From the NCBI GenBank assembly GCA_027972325.1, contig JAPMOS010000234.1:2501-44448 (forward strand): a stretch of DNA of 41,948 nt. The letters are read 5' to 3'. The position numbers and the translations under genes are program-made. This stretch comes from Paratrimastix pyriformis (Eukaryota > Preaxostyla > Paratrimastigidae). The notes beneath the pieces were generated by a model. The model saw only the letters and a program-made list of their open reading frames with translations. It was not told the DNA's origin and ran no database searches. Every line of letters begins with the position of its first letter. Within the stretch, counting starts at the first letter, position 1. This document shows, piece by piece, positions 1-39,159 of this stretch.

Positions 1-231
1 CAAATGACAGCACAGCTCAGCTGGTGGAGCAATTATTGAAATGATCATGATGAAACAGACACACACGCACAGGGAGGCAGGCGGGGATGTATGTGAGACG
101 GACCTTCGAGATACGGGCACAGACACAGAGACAGTGCGATGAGACGGACCTTCGAGGGTGTCCAGGAAGGAGGTGCGTCATATCAGCACACAGCACACAG
201 CACAGCACACAACGGGGTGTGTGAGACGGAC

Positions 232-3398
<3,167 letters not shown>

Positions 3399-3478
3399 GA
3401 CGCGGCTTTCGAACTGGTTTTAGGGCGTAGAACCGGGTCAGGTTTAATTTGAACATTTAATCCGGCAATTTGCTGCGA
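3399..3478. promoter_or_regulatory. Bidirectional promoter gap between CFAP91 and SCC2
   Basis: Only 80 bp separate the two divergent ATG codons. The gap contains a locally AT-rich patch (about 3441-3470, with TTTAATTT and CATTTAAT) in otherwise GC-rich DNA. No canonical TATA box is evident. Both transcripts must start here or inside the opposite gene's 5' end, so shared control is likely (inference). Confidence 0.55.
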
Positions 3479-25909
<22,431 letters not shown>

Positions 25910-26020
25910 GATCATGTGTTCGTGTCATTTTATTGGTGAGTTGTTTTTGACAGGGTCGTTCTTCTTCAAATTGTGGGCTTGGTACAGGTCAAGCAGTCCA
26001 GTCGACTTTTGTGCTCAGAG
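25910..26020. promoter_or_regulatory. SCC2-ORP intergenic gap
   Basis: Only 111 bp lie between the SCC2 stop codon and the ORP ATG, in the same orientation. The gap must hold the SCC2 3' end and the ORP promoter or 5' UTR. It includes a TTTTATTGG patch at about 25928. No AATAAA is present. Confidence 0.5.
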
Positions 26021-27390
26021 ATGACCTCGCCCACACCGACCCCCACCCCAAACCCAGTCGTCAAGTGCCAACTTATTCAGGTTGATATCCCATATTTCCG
26101 GGTTCGGCATCAGACATTTGTTTTCCCCCTCTTCCAGTTTCATCTCGATGGAAAAGACTTTTCGCAGTACCGCTCTTCCACGGGCGGTCTTAAGCTGCTC
26201 GAAGAGCGTGTGGTTACCGCCCAGCGGAGGTGCGTTTGTTTTTGTTGAGTGCCATCGAACGGGAAACTCACTTTTTCTGGGGGCGTAGTGCCATGTGGAA
26301 GATCTTCAAGGATGTGGGGCGAAGCGTCCTTGACCGTGGCAAAAATCTTGTGAACTTCTCCCTCCCCACCTCTGTTTTCGAATGCCGCTCTCTCCTCCAC
26401 AAGCTGTGCGATGCATGGTTTGTGTTCATGGGCCATGATGTTGAACCGGGCGGAACGCCCATTGTTTTTAGGGCATACGCCCCCATTTATTTGACTCGCG
26501 CGGCTGCGACGAAGGACCCCACGGAACGCATGAAGTGTGTTATTGCCTTCATCTTTTCTGGGCTCCATCTGGCCCATTCCTTTTGGAAGCCATTCAACCC
26601 GATTCTGGGTCTGTAAGTCCCACTCTCATCACTACTTAAAAAACACACGCATTCCGGACATGGACATCACGACCAGGTGAGACCTACCAGGGTTCTTACC
26701 CCGATGGGACCCAGCTTTTCCTGGAGCAGTCCACACACCACCCGCCTGGCTCCCGCTGGCTGGTTATCGGTCCCCACAATGCCTGGCGGTTCCACGGAAG
26801 CGCCATTATGTCAGCAGCCTTCCGGGGCAACGTGGTTTGGGGGTCCGTATATTTTTTTGATGCCACTTGCACCCACCCCCCCGTTAGGTCCCAGACCGGC
26901 CCCAACGTGATCGAGTTCGCCGACGGGCAGAAGATTGAGTTCAGCACACCCACCATGGGCATCCACGGGCTGCTGATGGGCGAGCGGTTCTACGACTTTG
27001 CCGGCACGCTGCACTTCCGCGACACCGCGAACCGGATCGGGTCCGTATGGACCAGTTAGCATCAGCATCATCATCATCATCATCAGCATCCAATCATCAT
27101 CATCATCCAATCATCATCATCATCCAATCATCATCATCCAATCATCATCATCCCCCCCCCAGTGCCGAGATCTCCATCAACTGCGACGCTCCCGGCTTCC
27201 TGCGGGGCCTCTTCGCACGGGGCAAATCGCTGGCCGACACGTGCCGCGGCACCATCTTCCGCTACCCGGCCACCCTCGCCCCCCGACTGAACGGACTTGT
27301 CATCCCGTCGGACACTGGTCTGGCCCCCATCATCATCACCACCCACCACACCCACCACCCACCACCACCATCATCGCCATCGCCATCATC

Positions 27391-27421
<31 letters not shown>

Positions 27422-27455
27422 TCCAGTCATCATCACATCATCATCATCATCATCG

Positions 27456-27494
<39 letters not shown>

Positions 27495-28025
27495 CCCCCC
27501 CCACGCACACACACACCATCTCTATTCTCACCACGCACACACACAACCAGCCCGCAGATCTCCTGCATAGACCAGCCCCCAGACGCGCACTGCCTCCCTG
27601 GTTTGAGTTCATCATCATGGTGTTAATGGTGGTGGGTGGTGTGGGCGGACGGGTGTCTGTGTGTCTGCGTGTGTACAGAAAAGGCCCAGTGTGAGAAGCT
27701 GGCAGATATTGAGGGCGGCTGGTTCAGCTACCTCGAGATCGCCCACGAGCGGTCCGCTGTCCCTCTGGGATGATGATGATGACTGGATGATAACTGGATG
27801 ATGGTGATCTGGATGATGTTGGTGTTGGTGTTGGTGTTGATGTTGATCTGGATGAGCTGGATGATGATGATGATGATGATGATCTGGATGATGATCTGGA
27901 TGATGATCTGGATGATGATCTGGATGATGATCTGGATGATGACTGGATGATGACTGGATGATGTTGCTGATTGGATGATGATGTTGATGTTGATGTTGAT
28001 CTGGATGATCTGGATGATGAGGATG

Positions 28026-28059
<34 letters not shown>

Positions 28060-28732
28060 CGGCAGGCTGTGGGCGATCACCCGCGTGCCATTCACCTTCC
28101 CTTGGGTTGGCGATTGGCTTGGTGATTGGGCGTGGGTTACAGGCTCTGGGAGATCAACCGCGAGCGGCCCTTCCACTGCGAGGACGTCGAGCGGGCGCTG
28201 CCATCAGATGCCCGCTTCCGGGAGGACCTCCGGGTCCATGCCCTGGGCAACAACGAGGCCTCCAATGTGTCCGGCTGCCCACCACCCCATGGCGGTGGAT
28301 GTGGTGGTGGTGATCATGATGTTGATGATTGGAGGAGGAGGATTGCAATGATGGTGATGATGATAACGGTGATGATGGTGATGATCAGGATGGTGATCAG
28401 GATGATGATCGGGAGGATGATCAAGATGATGATTGGATGATGATGATGATGATGACTGGGATGATGATGACTGGGATGATGATGACTGGGATGATGATGA
28501 CTGGGATGATGATGACTGGGATGATGATGACTGGGATGATGATGACTGGGATGATGATGACTGGGATGATGATGACTGGGATGATGATGATGGTGATGAT
28601 GATGACTGGATGAGGATGACTGGATGAGGATGACTGGATGATGATGATGATGATCTGGATGATGATGATCTGGATGATGATGATCTGGATGATGATGATC
28701 TGGATGATGATGATGATGATGAATGATGATGA

Positions 28733-28792
<60 letters not shown>

Positions 28793-29208
28793 CCCTTCTC
28801 TGTGCTCTCCTGCAGCATCAAAATCCGGATGGATGATGATCTGGATGATGATGATGGATGAGGGTGCTCAAGCTCATCTCTTCCCATCCCCTGTCTGTCT
28901 GCAGCATCAAAATCCGGATGGAGGAGCAGCAGCGCCACGAGGCCCGCCTCCGAAAGCAGTACCACGACAGCCACCCGGACCTCTTCGCCCACCAGCCCGA
29001 CCTGCCCGGGACCGCCGTCCAGCTGCCCCCCGATGATGCGGCCATCCCGGACGAGGCCTCCATCCCCCACTCGGCAGATGAGGACCTGCCGGACGCCAGC
29101 GCGCTGGCTGCGATGGCCGAGACGGCTGCGGCGGAGGCGAGCGGAACTGCTCCGGTAACCTTCAGCCCGAGCCCAACGCCCACCCCCGCGGCGACGGCGA
29201 CCCACAAG

Positions 29209-29211
<3 letters not shown>
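26021..29211 (+). CDS. Oxysterol-binding protein-related protein (ORD-only), complete
   Basis: ORPs carry sterols or phosphatidylserine, often exchanging them for PI4P, between membranes. Exons: 26021-26080, 26138-26229, 26289-26608, 26677-26834, 26895-27040, 27163-27317, 27679-27751, 28143-28268, 28905-29211. The sum is 1437 nt, 478 residues plus stop, with all phases consistent. The ORD is clear: VNFSLPTSVFECRSLLHKL, ERMKCVIAFIFSG, the lid/fingerprint region KPFNPILGETYQ and EQSTHHPP (family EQVSHHPP, both His kept; residues about 172-181), and the C-terminal LPSDARFREDLR...IRMEEQQRHEARL block. No PH domain, ankyrin repeats or transmembrane segment is seen, so it resembles short Osh4-type proteins. 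The Pro/Thr-rich tail ends in TGA inside an ATG repeat. Intron 1 is 57 nt, divisible by three and without an in-frame stop, so it may sometimes be retained. The exon 4 donor could be three bases earlier. Confidence 0.94.
27060..27495. repeat. (ATC)n repeats in ORP introns 5 and 6
   Basis: ATC runs with CCAATC interruptions at 27060-27150 and with CGCC/CACC interruptions at 27325-27492, on either side of exon 6. Confidence 0.95.
27760..28060. repeat. (ATG)n with CTGGATGATGAT units, ORP intron 7
   Basis: The ATG repeat is interrupted by regularly spaced CTGGATGATGAT, GTTGGT and GTTGAT units. Confidence 0.95.
28330..28800. repeat. 18-bp GATGATGATGACTGG array, ORP intron 8
   Basis: At about 28442-28590 roughly eight to nine copies of an 18-bp unit (TGATGATGATGACTGGGA) occur, followed by CTGGATGATGATGAT units and pure ATG. 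Confidence 0.93.
28800..28925 (+). repeat. Duplicated 5' edge of ORP exon 9
   Basis: CTGCAG plus CATCAAAATCCGGATGGA occurs at 28812-28833 and at the real exon start (28905). The period is 89 bp. Confidence 0.92.
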
Positions 29212-32120
<2,909 letters not shown>

Positions 32121-32124
32121 AGAC

Positions 32125-33991
32125 CATCGGGCTGAAAATTCAGACTCGTGATCTCGCGGATCTCACGCCATAACCCCCCGATGTTCCGCTGCGTCATGTA
32201 CGCAGTGCCCTGTGCCGCCGCGTTGCCCTTTCGCACCTCCTTCAGCAACTCTGCGTTGCCCTTCCGCACCTCCTTCAGCAACGCCGCGTTGTCCTGCCTG
32301 ATCTCGTTCAGCAACGCCGTGATTCGCTCCTGCGCCGCGTTGCCCTGCCGCACCTCCTTCAGCAACGCCGCGTTGCTCTGCTGCACCTCCTTCAGCAACG
32401 CCGCGTTGCTCTGCCGCATCTCGCCCAACACGGTGCGCAGGGTCGTCGCCATCATGTCGTTGGTCTGGCCGATCATCACCTTCATCATCTGCTGAAGGTC
32501 CCCTCGAAGGCCCTGCAAGCCAAGGATGAGGGAGAGGAGAGGGTGTGTCAGTAAGTGTCTGTCCGTGCTCTGTGCCTGTATGATTGAAATGTGGAGGTGG
32601 AGGTGGGAGGAACACAGGGACAGAGGACAGAGGACAGGCCTCAATCGACCCGCGGATGTCGTGTGTCTCATCATCGTCATCATCCAATCATCATCCAATC
32701 ATCATCATCATCATCATCATCCAGTATCCAACCATCATCATCCAGTCATCATCAAAATCATCATCATCATCCGATCATCATCACCATCACCATCACAAAC
32801 GCCTTACAACAAAACAGACCTCAACCGCCCCGCGCACGTCGGGTGACGGGCTGCTGGCGGTATGGAGGCGTGGGGACGGCAGGGCGGTGGGCGCAGCCTC
32901 CTCGGTAACCACAGGAATGGGGGCAGCTAACGCTTCCTGGGGCTGTGTGGAAGACGAGGGATTGAGAGAGAGCAGAAAGAGGCCAAATATCATCATCAAC
33001 ATCATCATCCAATCATCATCCAATCATCATCCAATCATCATCCAATCATCATCCAATCATCATCCAATCATCAACATCAACATCAACATCATCATCAACA
33101 TCATCATCAACATCATCATCCAATCAACATCATCATCCAATCAACATCCAATCATCATCATCCATCCTCATCAACGACTGGCCTGGGGACTGACACAGAG
33201 CCAAACATGGATCAGCAAGAGGGACACAGCAAGAGCAGACCTGATGTTCGGCACCGGGGCCCACCATCCGCCCCGGGGAGTCGGATGCGAGGCTGCCGGC
33301 AGCCTGAGGGTGAACGATGCTCGTCTCCGCCTCGGCAAGGGCGAGGGTGGCCACCGGCTCCTGGTGGTCATAGCACAGACAGACAGACAGCACAAACAGA
33401 CGTGGTTGGTTGGCGGTGGTTGAAGATTGTGATGATTTGGATGACGGGTCGTCAGGCAATGAGGCGGCATGAACAGACGGTACTGGAGGAACGGCCCTGG
33501 GCGACCCGTGGAGACAGAGAGGAGAAAGCGATCGCCGGTGGTGGCAGTGTTGCTGGTGGTGGTGTCGTTGCTGGTGTCGTTGCTGGTGGTGGTGGTGGTG
33601 TCGTTGCTGGTGTCGTTGCTGGTGTCGTTGCTGGTGTCGTTGCTGGTGTCGTTGCTGGTGTCGTTGCTGGTGTCGTTGCTGGTGGTGGCAGTGTTGCTGG
33701 TGGTGGTGGCGTTGCTGGTGGTGGTGTCGTTGCTGGTGCTGGTCTCGTTGCTGGTGTCGTTGCTGGTGGCGTTGCTGGTGTCGTTGCTGGTGTCGTTGCT
33801 GCTGGTGTCGTTGCTGGTGTCGTTGCTGCTGGTGTCGTTGCTGGTGTCGTTGCTGGTGTCGTTGCCGGTGGCGTTGCTGGTGCTTGTGCTGGTGTCGTTG
33901 CTGTTGCTGGTGGTGGTGGTGGTGGTGGTGGTGGTGGTGGTGGTGGTGGTGGTGGTGGTGGTGGTGGTGGTGGTGGTGGTGGTGGTGGTGG

Positions 33992-34022
<31 letters not shown>

Positions 34023-34245
34023 GGCGTTGCTGCTGGTGGTGGTGGTGGCGTTGCTGGTGGTGTCGAGAGCGAGGGCAGTGGTGGTGGTGGGGGCGGCAGG
34101 GGTGATGATGACGACCGGGGAATGTCGGCGCAGCCAGGGGCTGGTGCCCCGGGGTTCTTCTTCTTCTTGTTCTTCCGGTTCCGTCGGCTTTTGACATTGC
34201 GCTTCAGCTTTGGGGGAACTTCGGGCGGGCGCTGCTGGGTGGTCG

Positions 34246-34303
<58 letters not shown>

Positions 34304-35956
34304 AGCAGCATCATCATCAGCATACTGGGGGCAAAGGGAATGGTGGCAGTGAGGGATCTGAGGTGGCGGGCGCTGCTGGGTGGTCGATGGGGGCAGGGTG
34401 TCAAAGGGGATGCGGACAGCATGCGCGCCTCAACTTTCGCCCAATCGCCATCAACATCCATCACGTCATCCAGTCATCAATCATCACCACCCGCCATCCA
34501 ATCAACATCAACATCCATCATTCATTATGCGATCATTCATTATGCGATCATCATCACCATCCAATCATCATCATCATCAATATGCGACCATCATCATCCA
34601 ATCATCCAATCATCATCATCATCCAATCATCCAATCATCATCATCATCCAATCATCCAATCATCATCATCATCAATATGCGATCATCCAGTCATCAATCA
34701 TCACCTCAGCCACCGAGAGCGGACCTGGAGTTGCTGCCCCCACGACTCGCTGCTTCTTCTGTCGTCTTGGGAGGCGTGTGAGCGGGGGGTCGTGACGTCG
34801 CTTGAGATCTCGCTCGGGGTGCTGTCGTCTGCGGCCAACCGGACATGCCGTCGTCGGGGGCGCAGGGGCGGCAGGGCGGGCGCGACAGGGCGGGCGAGAG
34901 CGGCGGTCGGCCCCTTCGCGAGCACCCGGTGGTGGTGGTGGATGATGGGATCAATCAAGACGGGCAGATGATGAAGGTGATGCTGTTTCTGCTGCTGCTC
35001 CTGATCGGATGATCGGATGATGACTGGAGGAGGACGACGACGACGATGTCGGGACGAAGGCATGGCAAACGGCCCGGGGGGGCGACCTGGCGGGCGGGGC
35101 GACAGGGACGGCGGGGACGGACCGGGAGCTGCGCAGGGGCGAGACGCTCTCGGCAGCGCCCGGCTTCGGCCGCCTGCCCGGTCGGGGTGACATCGGCGGG
35201 GCCTGGTGGTGTCGTATGTGGACGAGGAGACGGAAGATCAATAGAAGGATGGACATCCCACCAAACCAATCACGCGCCGGGGGTACGGACAGGTGGCGGC
35301 GGCGGTGGCGGCGGCGGTGGCGGTGGCGGCGGCGGTGGCGGTGGTGGTGGTGGCGGCGGCGGCATTCTGTGATGGGAGGAGGAGGGGTGTCGTGTGATGG
35401 GAGGAGCTCGGAAGCGCATCGCAACGAACAGACCGCCTTCTTCTCCTGTCGTCTAAGCCCCTTGGCTCGCTTCCTGACCTCAGCAGCGGCTGCGGAGGCA
35501 GCGGTGTTGGCGTGATGCTGCGCAGCACACCACCCCGTGCACACAGGACAGATGAAGGGACATGTCGACGAGATGGGGCAACAACGAGGCGGAACAGACC
35601 CCCAAACCAGCCTGCTGTCCAGGAGCGGAGGTCGCGGCACTGATGAGATATAGCACACATCAGATGAGGTGCGAGTGGAGAGGGCCGTTCACAAACCTGG
35701 CGGTGTCTGTGGAATCCGTGATGCTGGAGACAGTGGCAGCCCTCAGCACTGCGATATGTGAGAGGTGGGTCACTGAGATAATAATGAGCGTGAAATTGAC
35801 CTAATTTGCCATATTGTTCTGTTAGAGCCACCAGAGCCTGTATGAAATCCGGTCTGTTTGTGGCGTGGGGGATGGGAACGCGGGAGAGGGTCGCCGTTTG
35901 AAAATAATAATCCTCTTCGCGGGTGGGCGTCGGCCACAACATGTCGACGACATAAT
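32125..35956 (-). CDS. Unrecognised gene with coiled-coil repeats, partial exon model
   Basis: I do not recognise the product. Plausible minus-strand exons flanked by AG and GT(C/T)(C/T)G-like sites: 35956-35801 (DYVVDMLWPTPTREEDYYF...), 35517-35434 (28 residues, Ala/Lys/Arg-rich), 35202-35123, 34913?-34725 (Ser/Asp-rich), 34234-34116 (basic, KLKRNVKSRRNRKNKKKN), 33360-33241 (EPVATLALAEAETSIVHPQA), 32942-32820 and 32512-32125. The last three join in phase 0. The final exon is an amphipathic coiled coil built on SNAALLKEVRQ-type 11-residue units. Phases between the 5' exons do not all agree, so exons are missing or wrong, and they may not all belong to one gene. The 3' end may continue to about 31810-31870 (LREAVRRHNPKLALMGHG). 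Confidence 0.45.
32227..32425 (-). repeat. 33-bp coding tandem repeat (hendecad coiled coil)
   Basis: On the minus strand the sequence repeats (S/G/D)NA(A/E)LLKEV(R/Q)(Q/K) in units of 33 bp: four near-perfect copies plus one 51-bp variant (GNAAQERITALLNEIRQ) and a terminal partial. A spacing of 11 residues is typical of right-handed or hendecad coiled coils. The repeat lies in an open exon (32512-32125). Confidence 0.8.
32630..32860 (-). repeat. Duplicated 3' edge of an exon of the coiled-coil gene
   Basis: On the minus strand GACGTGCGCGGGGCGGTTGA plus donor GTCTGT (exon 32942-32820) has a diverged copy GACATCCGCGGGTCGATTGA at about 32660-32640. There the donor reads GCCTGT, so it is probably dead. 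Confidence 0.8.
32670..33170. repeat. ATC/CAACATC repeats around exons at 32.8-33.2 kb
   Basis: ATC runs with CCAATC and CAACATC variants at 32670-32800 and 32990-33165 flank the exon at 32820-32942. Confidence 0.94.
33540..34062. repeat. GTTGCTGGTGTC / (GGT)n repeat
   Basis: A 12-bp unit (GTTGCTGGTGTC) repeated many times is followed by a pure GGT run at about 33908-34017. It sits between minus-strand exons 33241-33360 and 34116-34234. Confidence 0.95.
34225..34390 (-). repeat. Duplicated 5' edge of the basic exon (34234)
   Basis: GGCGGGCGCTGCTGGGTGGTCGA occurs at 34225-34247 (exon start on the minus strand) and at 34366-34388. On the minus strand each gives the acceptor CGACCACCCAG followed by CAGCGCCCGCC. 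ATC and CAG repeats lie between. Confidence 0.85.
34440..34700. repeat. CATCCAATCATCATCAT repeat
   Basis: Mixed CATCCAATCATC units with two ATTATGCGATCATTC copies. Nothing else was seen. Confidence 0.9.
35285..35366. repeat. (GGC/GGT)n repeat
   Basis: GGCGGTGGC units on + between minus-strand exons 35202 and 35434. It creates spurious Gly- and Arg-rich frames. Confidence 0.93.
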
Positions 35957-36249
35957 CTACACGCAGCAAAGACATGAATGACCATGGGAAGGAGAGGGAA
36001 GACCTGGAACCTCCATCCTCGGTCTCTTCCACCCAAAGGGTTATGTACTGTTGTCTTGATCCGGTGTCAAAGACAGGAGAAGGGGGAAAAACGTGTTGGC
36101 CCGGGGACAAAGGGGCAATTGCCGGAGAAGAACGATGAAAGGGGTGAGGGAAGAAAGAAAGAGAGGGAAGAGGAGACGATACAAAAGGAAAAGAAGAGGA
36201 TTCATTTCAAGAAAAGGGACAAAAAGAAAGGATTTTACCCCACTCACCG

Positions 36250-38590
36250 TTTTAGCCCATCTTGGCGTTGGGGTCGCTCTCCATCTTGTACTGGTCGAGA
36301 GCCACGTTGAAGCATGCCAGGCCCGTGCTCTTGTGGTGGGCGGTGGCGGCCTGGGCCCAGGTCTCCTCGAGCGCCGCACCCCAGCGGGCCAGCGTGGCGG
36401 CAATGCGAGCCAGCCAGAAGGAGCGGTTGAAGGTCCGCTCGGCCTTGTGGTGCGCCTCGCCCACCAGGTGGAAGAACTGCTCGGCCTTGGGGCCAAGCTG
36501 AGCGACCACCGTGATGCCGAAGGGCCAGAGGTTGCCCGGGTTCTTCGCGCACCATTCCTTGTACTCGGTCTCCTTCTGTGCCTCGGCCTGGCTCGGCACG
36601 TCCCCTCGGGCGGCGGCGGCGGAGTGGGAGACGGCCAGGGGCTCGGCCACTACCAGGTCGAGGTAGTGCACCCTCCGGAGACGAAGGTGAAGGAGATGTC
36701 GGGGCGGCGCACCTTCGTCTTGGGGCACGCGCGGGACGGGTCCCACGGCGCCAGCTTGGGGCCGTAGTCCAAGGATTGCTCGGCCCGGACGATGCAGCCG
36801 GGCGTGGTGTGCAGAAGGGACACCAGGATGGATCGCACGTTGTTGTGGCGCTTGTAGTAGAGGTTGCGAGCACACTTGCAGAGGCGCTCGTGGCCCTGGG
36901 CGATGTCCTTCTTGCAGACGGGGCACTTCTCAGGTCCGAAGGGGCCCGAGAAGATGGCATGGATGGAGGGAGCGCAGGCGGCTCCGGCCAGGCGCATGAC
37001 CAGGGCTGTGAAGTCTGCATCCGAGAGCCTGAGGAGATTCGAGGGAAAGGCGGCGAGGAGGGCAGTGGTAGCGGGGTTCACCGAAGAGAGCCTCATGTTG
37101 CGAGCCGGCCCGGGGAGGCGCGCAAGAGCCTTGGCGGCCGCAGCCTTGTTCCGAGCCGCCAGAAGGCTGTGCTGAACCTGGCCTCGCAGGGTCTTCCCAT
37201 CTGCACCACAAAAACGCGGCAGAGCCGCGCAAGGTTTGGCCGGAGCCTCCCGACGAATCGAGAAACTCTTGGCAGCGGTGCGGAGGGAGTCCCCCACGAA
37301 GCTGGGTCCGTCCAGCTTGGCGATCCCGGCAAGAAGCGTCGACAGCCGAGGTGAAAGGTCCTCGACGGCGTTGAAGAGCGAGATGAGGCCCCGACCTGCA
37401 TGGCCTCCTGTGAGTCACACAGAGGGGGAGGCCCAGCCCACCCTCCGAAGGAGGCAATGAGATCACGTCATCGAACAAGGAGGGGGGCTGCCCCGCAGGC
37501 AGGAGCGGGAGGCCAAGCTTCTCCTTGACGAGCAGGCGAAGGGAGGCATCGAAACGGCCCAAGACCGCCCTCTGGGCCGGGGAGCAGGCCGTGGTCCTAA
37601 GAAGATAGGTCAGCTTGGGCAACCACGCAGAGGCGAAGGAGCAGGATGAACGACTGCGACGACAGCTCAGCGAGCTTGCGAGCCAGCTCCAGGGCGCCCT
37701 CAGCCTTCTTGGCCACCACCTCGGCCACCTTGCACGCCGGGCCGAAGGGGACCCCGAGGACCGTCACCCCATCCGCCAGGCGACGGACGGTAGAGGAAGC
37801 CCGCCAGGGACCAGGCGGACTTTGGGGTCGAGGGCATTGGAGATGACCCAACACTTCTCGGGGCTGATCTCGAAGCCCAGGGGAGTGATGAGGGTGCGCA
37901 GGAGACCCAGAAGGTGCTGGGCAACGTCGGGAGAGGGTGCCAGCAGGAGGATGTCATCAAAGTAGCTCAGAACGCGGGGGACGACCAGGCCCAAGCCCTC
38001 TCCCGGGAGCATGAGCCTCGGAATTGCCTTGTCGGCCTCGAGGACCTGTAGGGCTGGGTCGAGGATCCCTGCAAACAAGGGGGGGCTCGCCGGGCATCCC
38101 TGGCGGACTCCTCTTGCATTAGGGACCCTCTCCCCACCGGAGAACAGGGCCTCGTTAGCGTACAGACCTTGGACCAGCTTGACAGCCGGTTGGCTCCACC
38201 CGACGCGCTGAGCGGCCAGGGGCACCGCCTCGCGCGAAGGGGCTTGGAACGCGTTGCGGAGGTCGACAGCCACAAGGCAGTAGGGCTGCCGACCCGCCTC
38301 GCACGCCTCCACGACGGACGCTGAGATGCATGCCATGAGGGGCGCACCCTCCTTGACGGACACACCAAACTGGAAGGGTGAAAGCCTCTCCCTCGTCACC
38401 CCCTCGAAACGCCGAACCAGCAGCCTCATGGCGAGCCTGCAAAGGGTCTCGCTGATTCCAATCGGTCGCGTGCCTCCTTTGGGCTTCGGGATCGCGACAA
38501 GACGGGCTGCGGCCAGGGTCGGAGGGAGACGCCCGCACTTCACGAAGCTCCCCGGCATAAGCCACTCTTCAAGTTTCTCTCGACGCGTTT
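36250..38590 (-). mobile_element. Non-LTR retrotransposon (LINE) with RT and restriction-like endonuclease, 5'-truncated and broken
   Basis: Minus-strand reading gives a reverse transcriptase with RLVAIPKPKGGTRPIGISE (about 38.46 kb), SPFQFGVSVKEGAPL, VAVDLRNAFQ, GVRQGCPASPPLF and the catalytic box YFDDIL (YFDD codons at 37953-37964). Thumb-like sequence PKLTYLLRT and LPPSEGGLGLP follows. Downstream come a CCHC knuckle (CPVC...GHERLCKC, about 36.87-36.93 kb), RRPDISF, YLDLVVAEP and AEAQKETEYKEWC, which match the restriction-like endonuclease layout of RLE-bearing LINEs, with no APE domain. The frame changes at least four times (frames open over about 38735-37764, 37854-37597, 37622-37400, 37297-36650 and 36926-36252). 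Because the 39-exon SCC2 reading frame needs no correction, these breaks are probably real decay. Sequence N-terminal to the RT is absent. No poly-A tail or target-site duplication was found. Confidence 0.92.
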
Positions 38591-38640
38591 GTTCACCACA
38601 GGGAAGTTTTCCAATAAACTGCCAATTAATTCCCTGTAAA

Positions 38641-39031
38641 AGTTTATTGGCCATACGAACTGGGAAAAACTGAGAATAAATGAGAATAAATCGGCAATAT
38701 ATCGCCATAAAATTTACAGGCCATTTATTGCGCATTCAAATTCAACGACAATAAAACTGACACTTTATTGGCCAGTCAAGTCGCTTGAGTGGCATTTTTA
38801 CCGGCTGTGAAAATTTTACTGGCAGTTTTACCGGCCATACAAAGGAGACGGAAGGAAAATATTACTGGCAGTTTTACCGGCCATCCAAAGAAGACGGAAG
38901 GAATATATATATTTACTGGCAGTTTTACCAGCCATACAAGGAAGAAGGAAGGAAAATATATTATTTACTGGCAGTTTTACGGGCCATACCAAAAAGACGT
39001 GAGGAGAATATTACTGGCAGTTTTCCCACGG
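38641..39031. repeat. AT-rich tandem repeat upstream of the LINE
   Basis: About five copies of a roughly 50-bp unit (core ACTGGCAGTTTTACCGGCCA, then CAAAGGAGACGGAAGG) run from about 38810 to 39031, with decayed copies back to about 38641. Composition is strongly AT-rich, unlike the rest of the window. The array sits immediately 5' of the LINE in the LINE's orientation. Confidence 0.8.
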
Positions 39032-39159
39032 AGCCAGGTCAGCAGAAGCTGTTGTTTCGTTATCGGGAGAAACACCAGTGCAGATGCTGGCGTCGGGCGG
39101 GCGAACCAATGGCATAACCTGGAGGTGGAGATGTGAAAGGATGTGGCAGCGAAGGGCAG

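Noticed and set aside
1-60. A further CFAP91 exon at the extreme left edge
   Set aside because: The minus-strand reading does not match the expected continuation of the family and no clear acceptor is visible; the next exon is probably outside the window.
33133-34352. Gly/Val-rich and His/Gln-rich long frames
   Set aside because: They are products of the GTTGCTGGTGTC and GGT repeats between minus-strand exons.
36236-36250. Perfect GTGAGT donor just after the LINE stop codon, suggesting exonisation
   Set aside because: There is no matching acceptor or continuing reading frame; the hexamer alone is weak evidence, and other genes here do not use GTGAGT.
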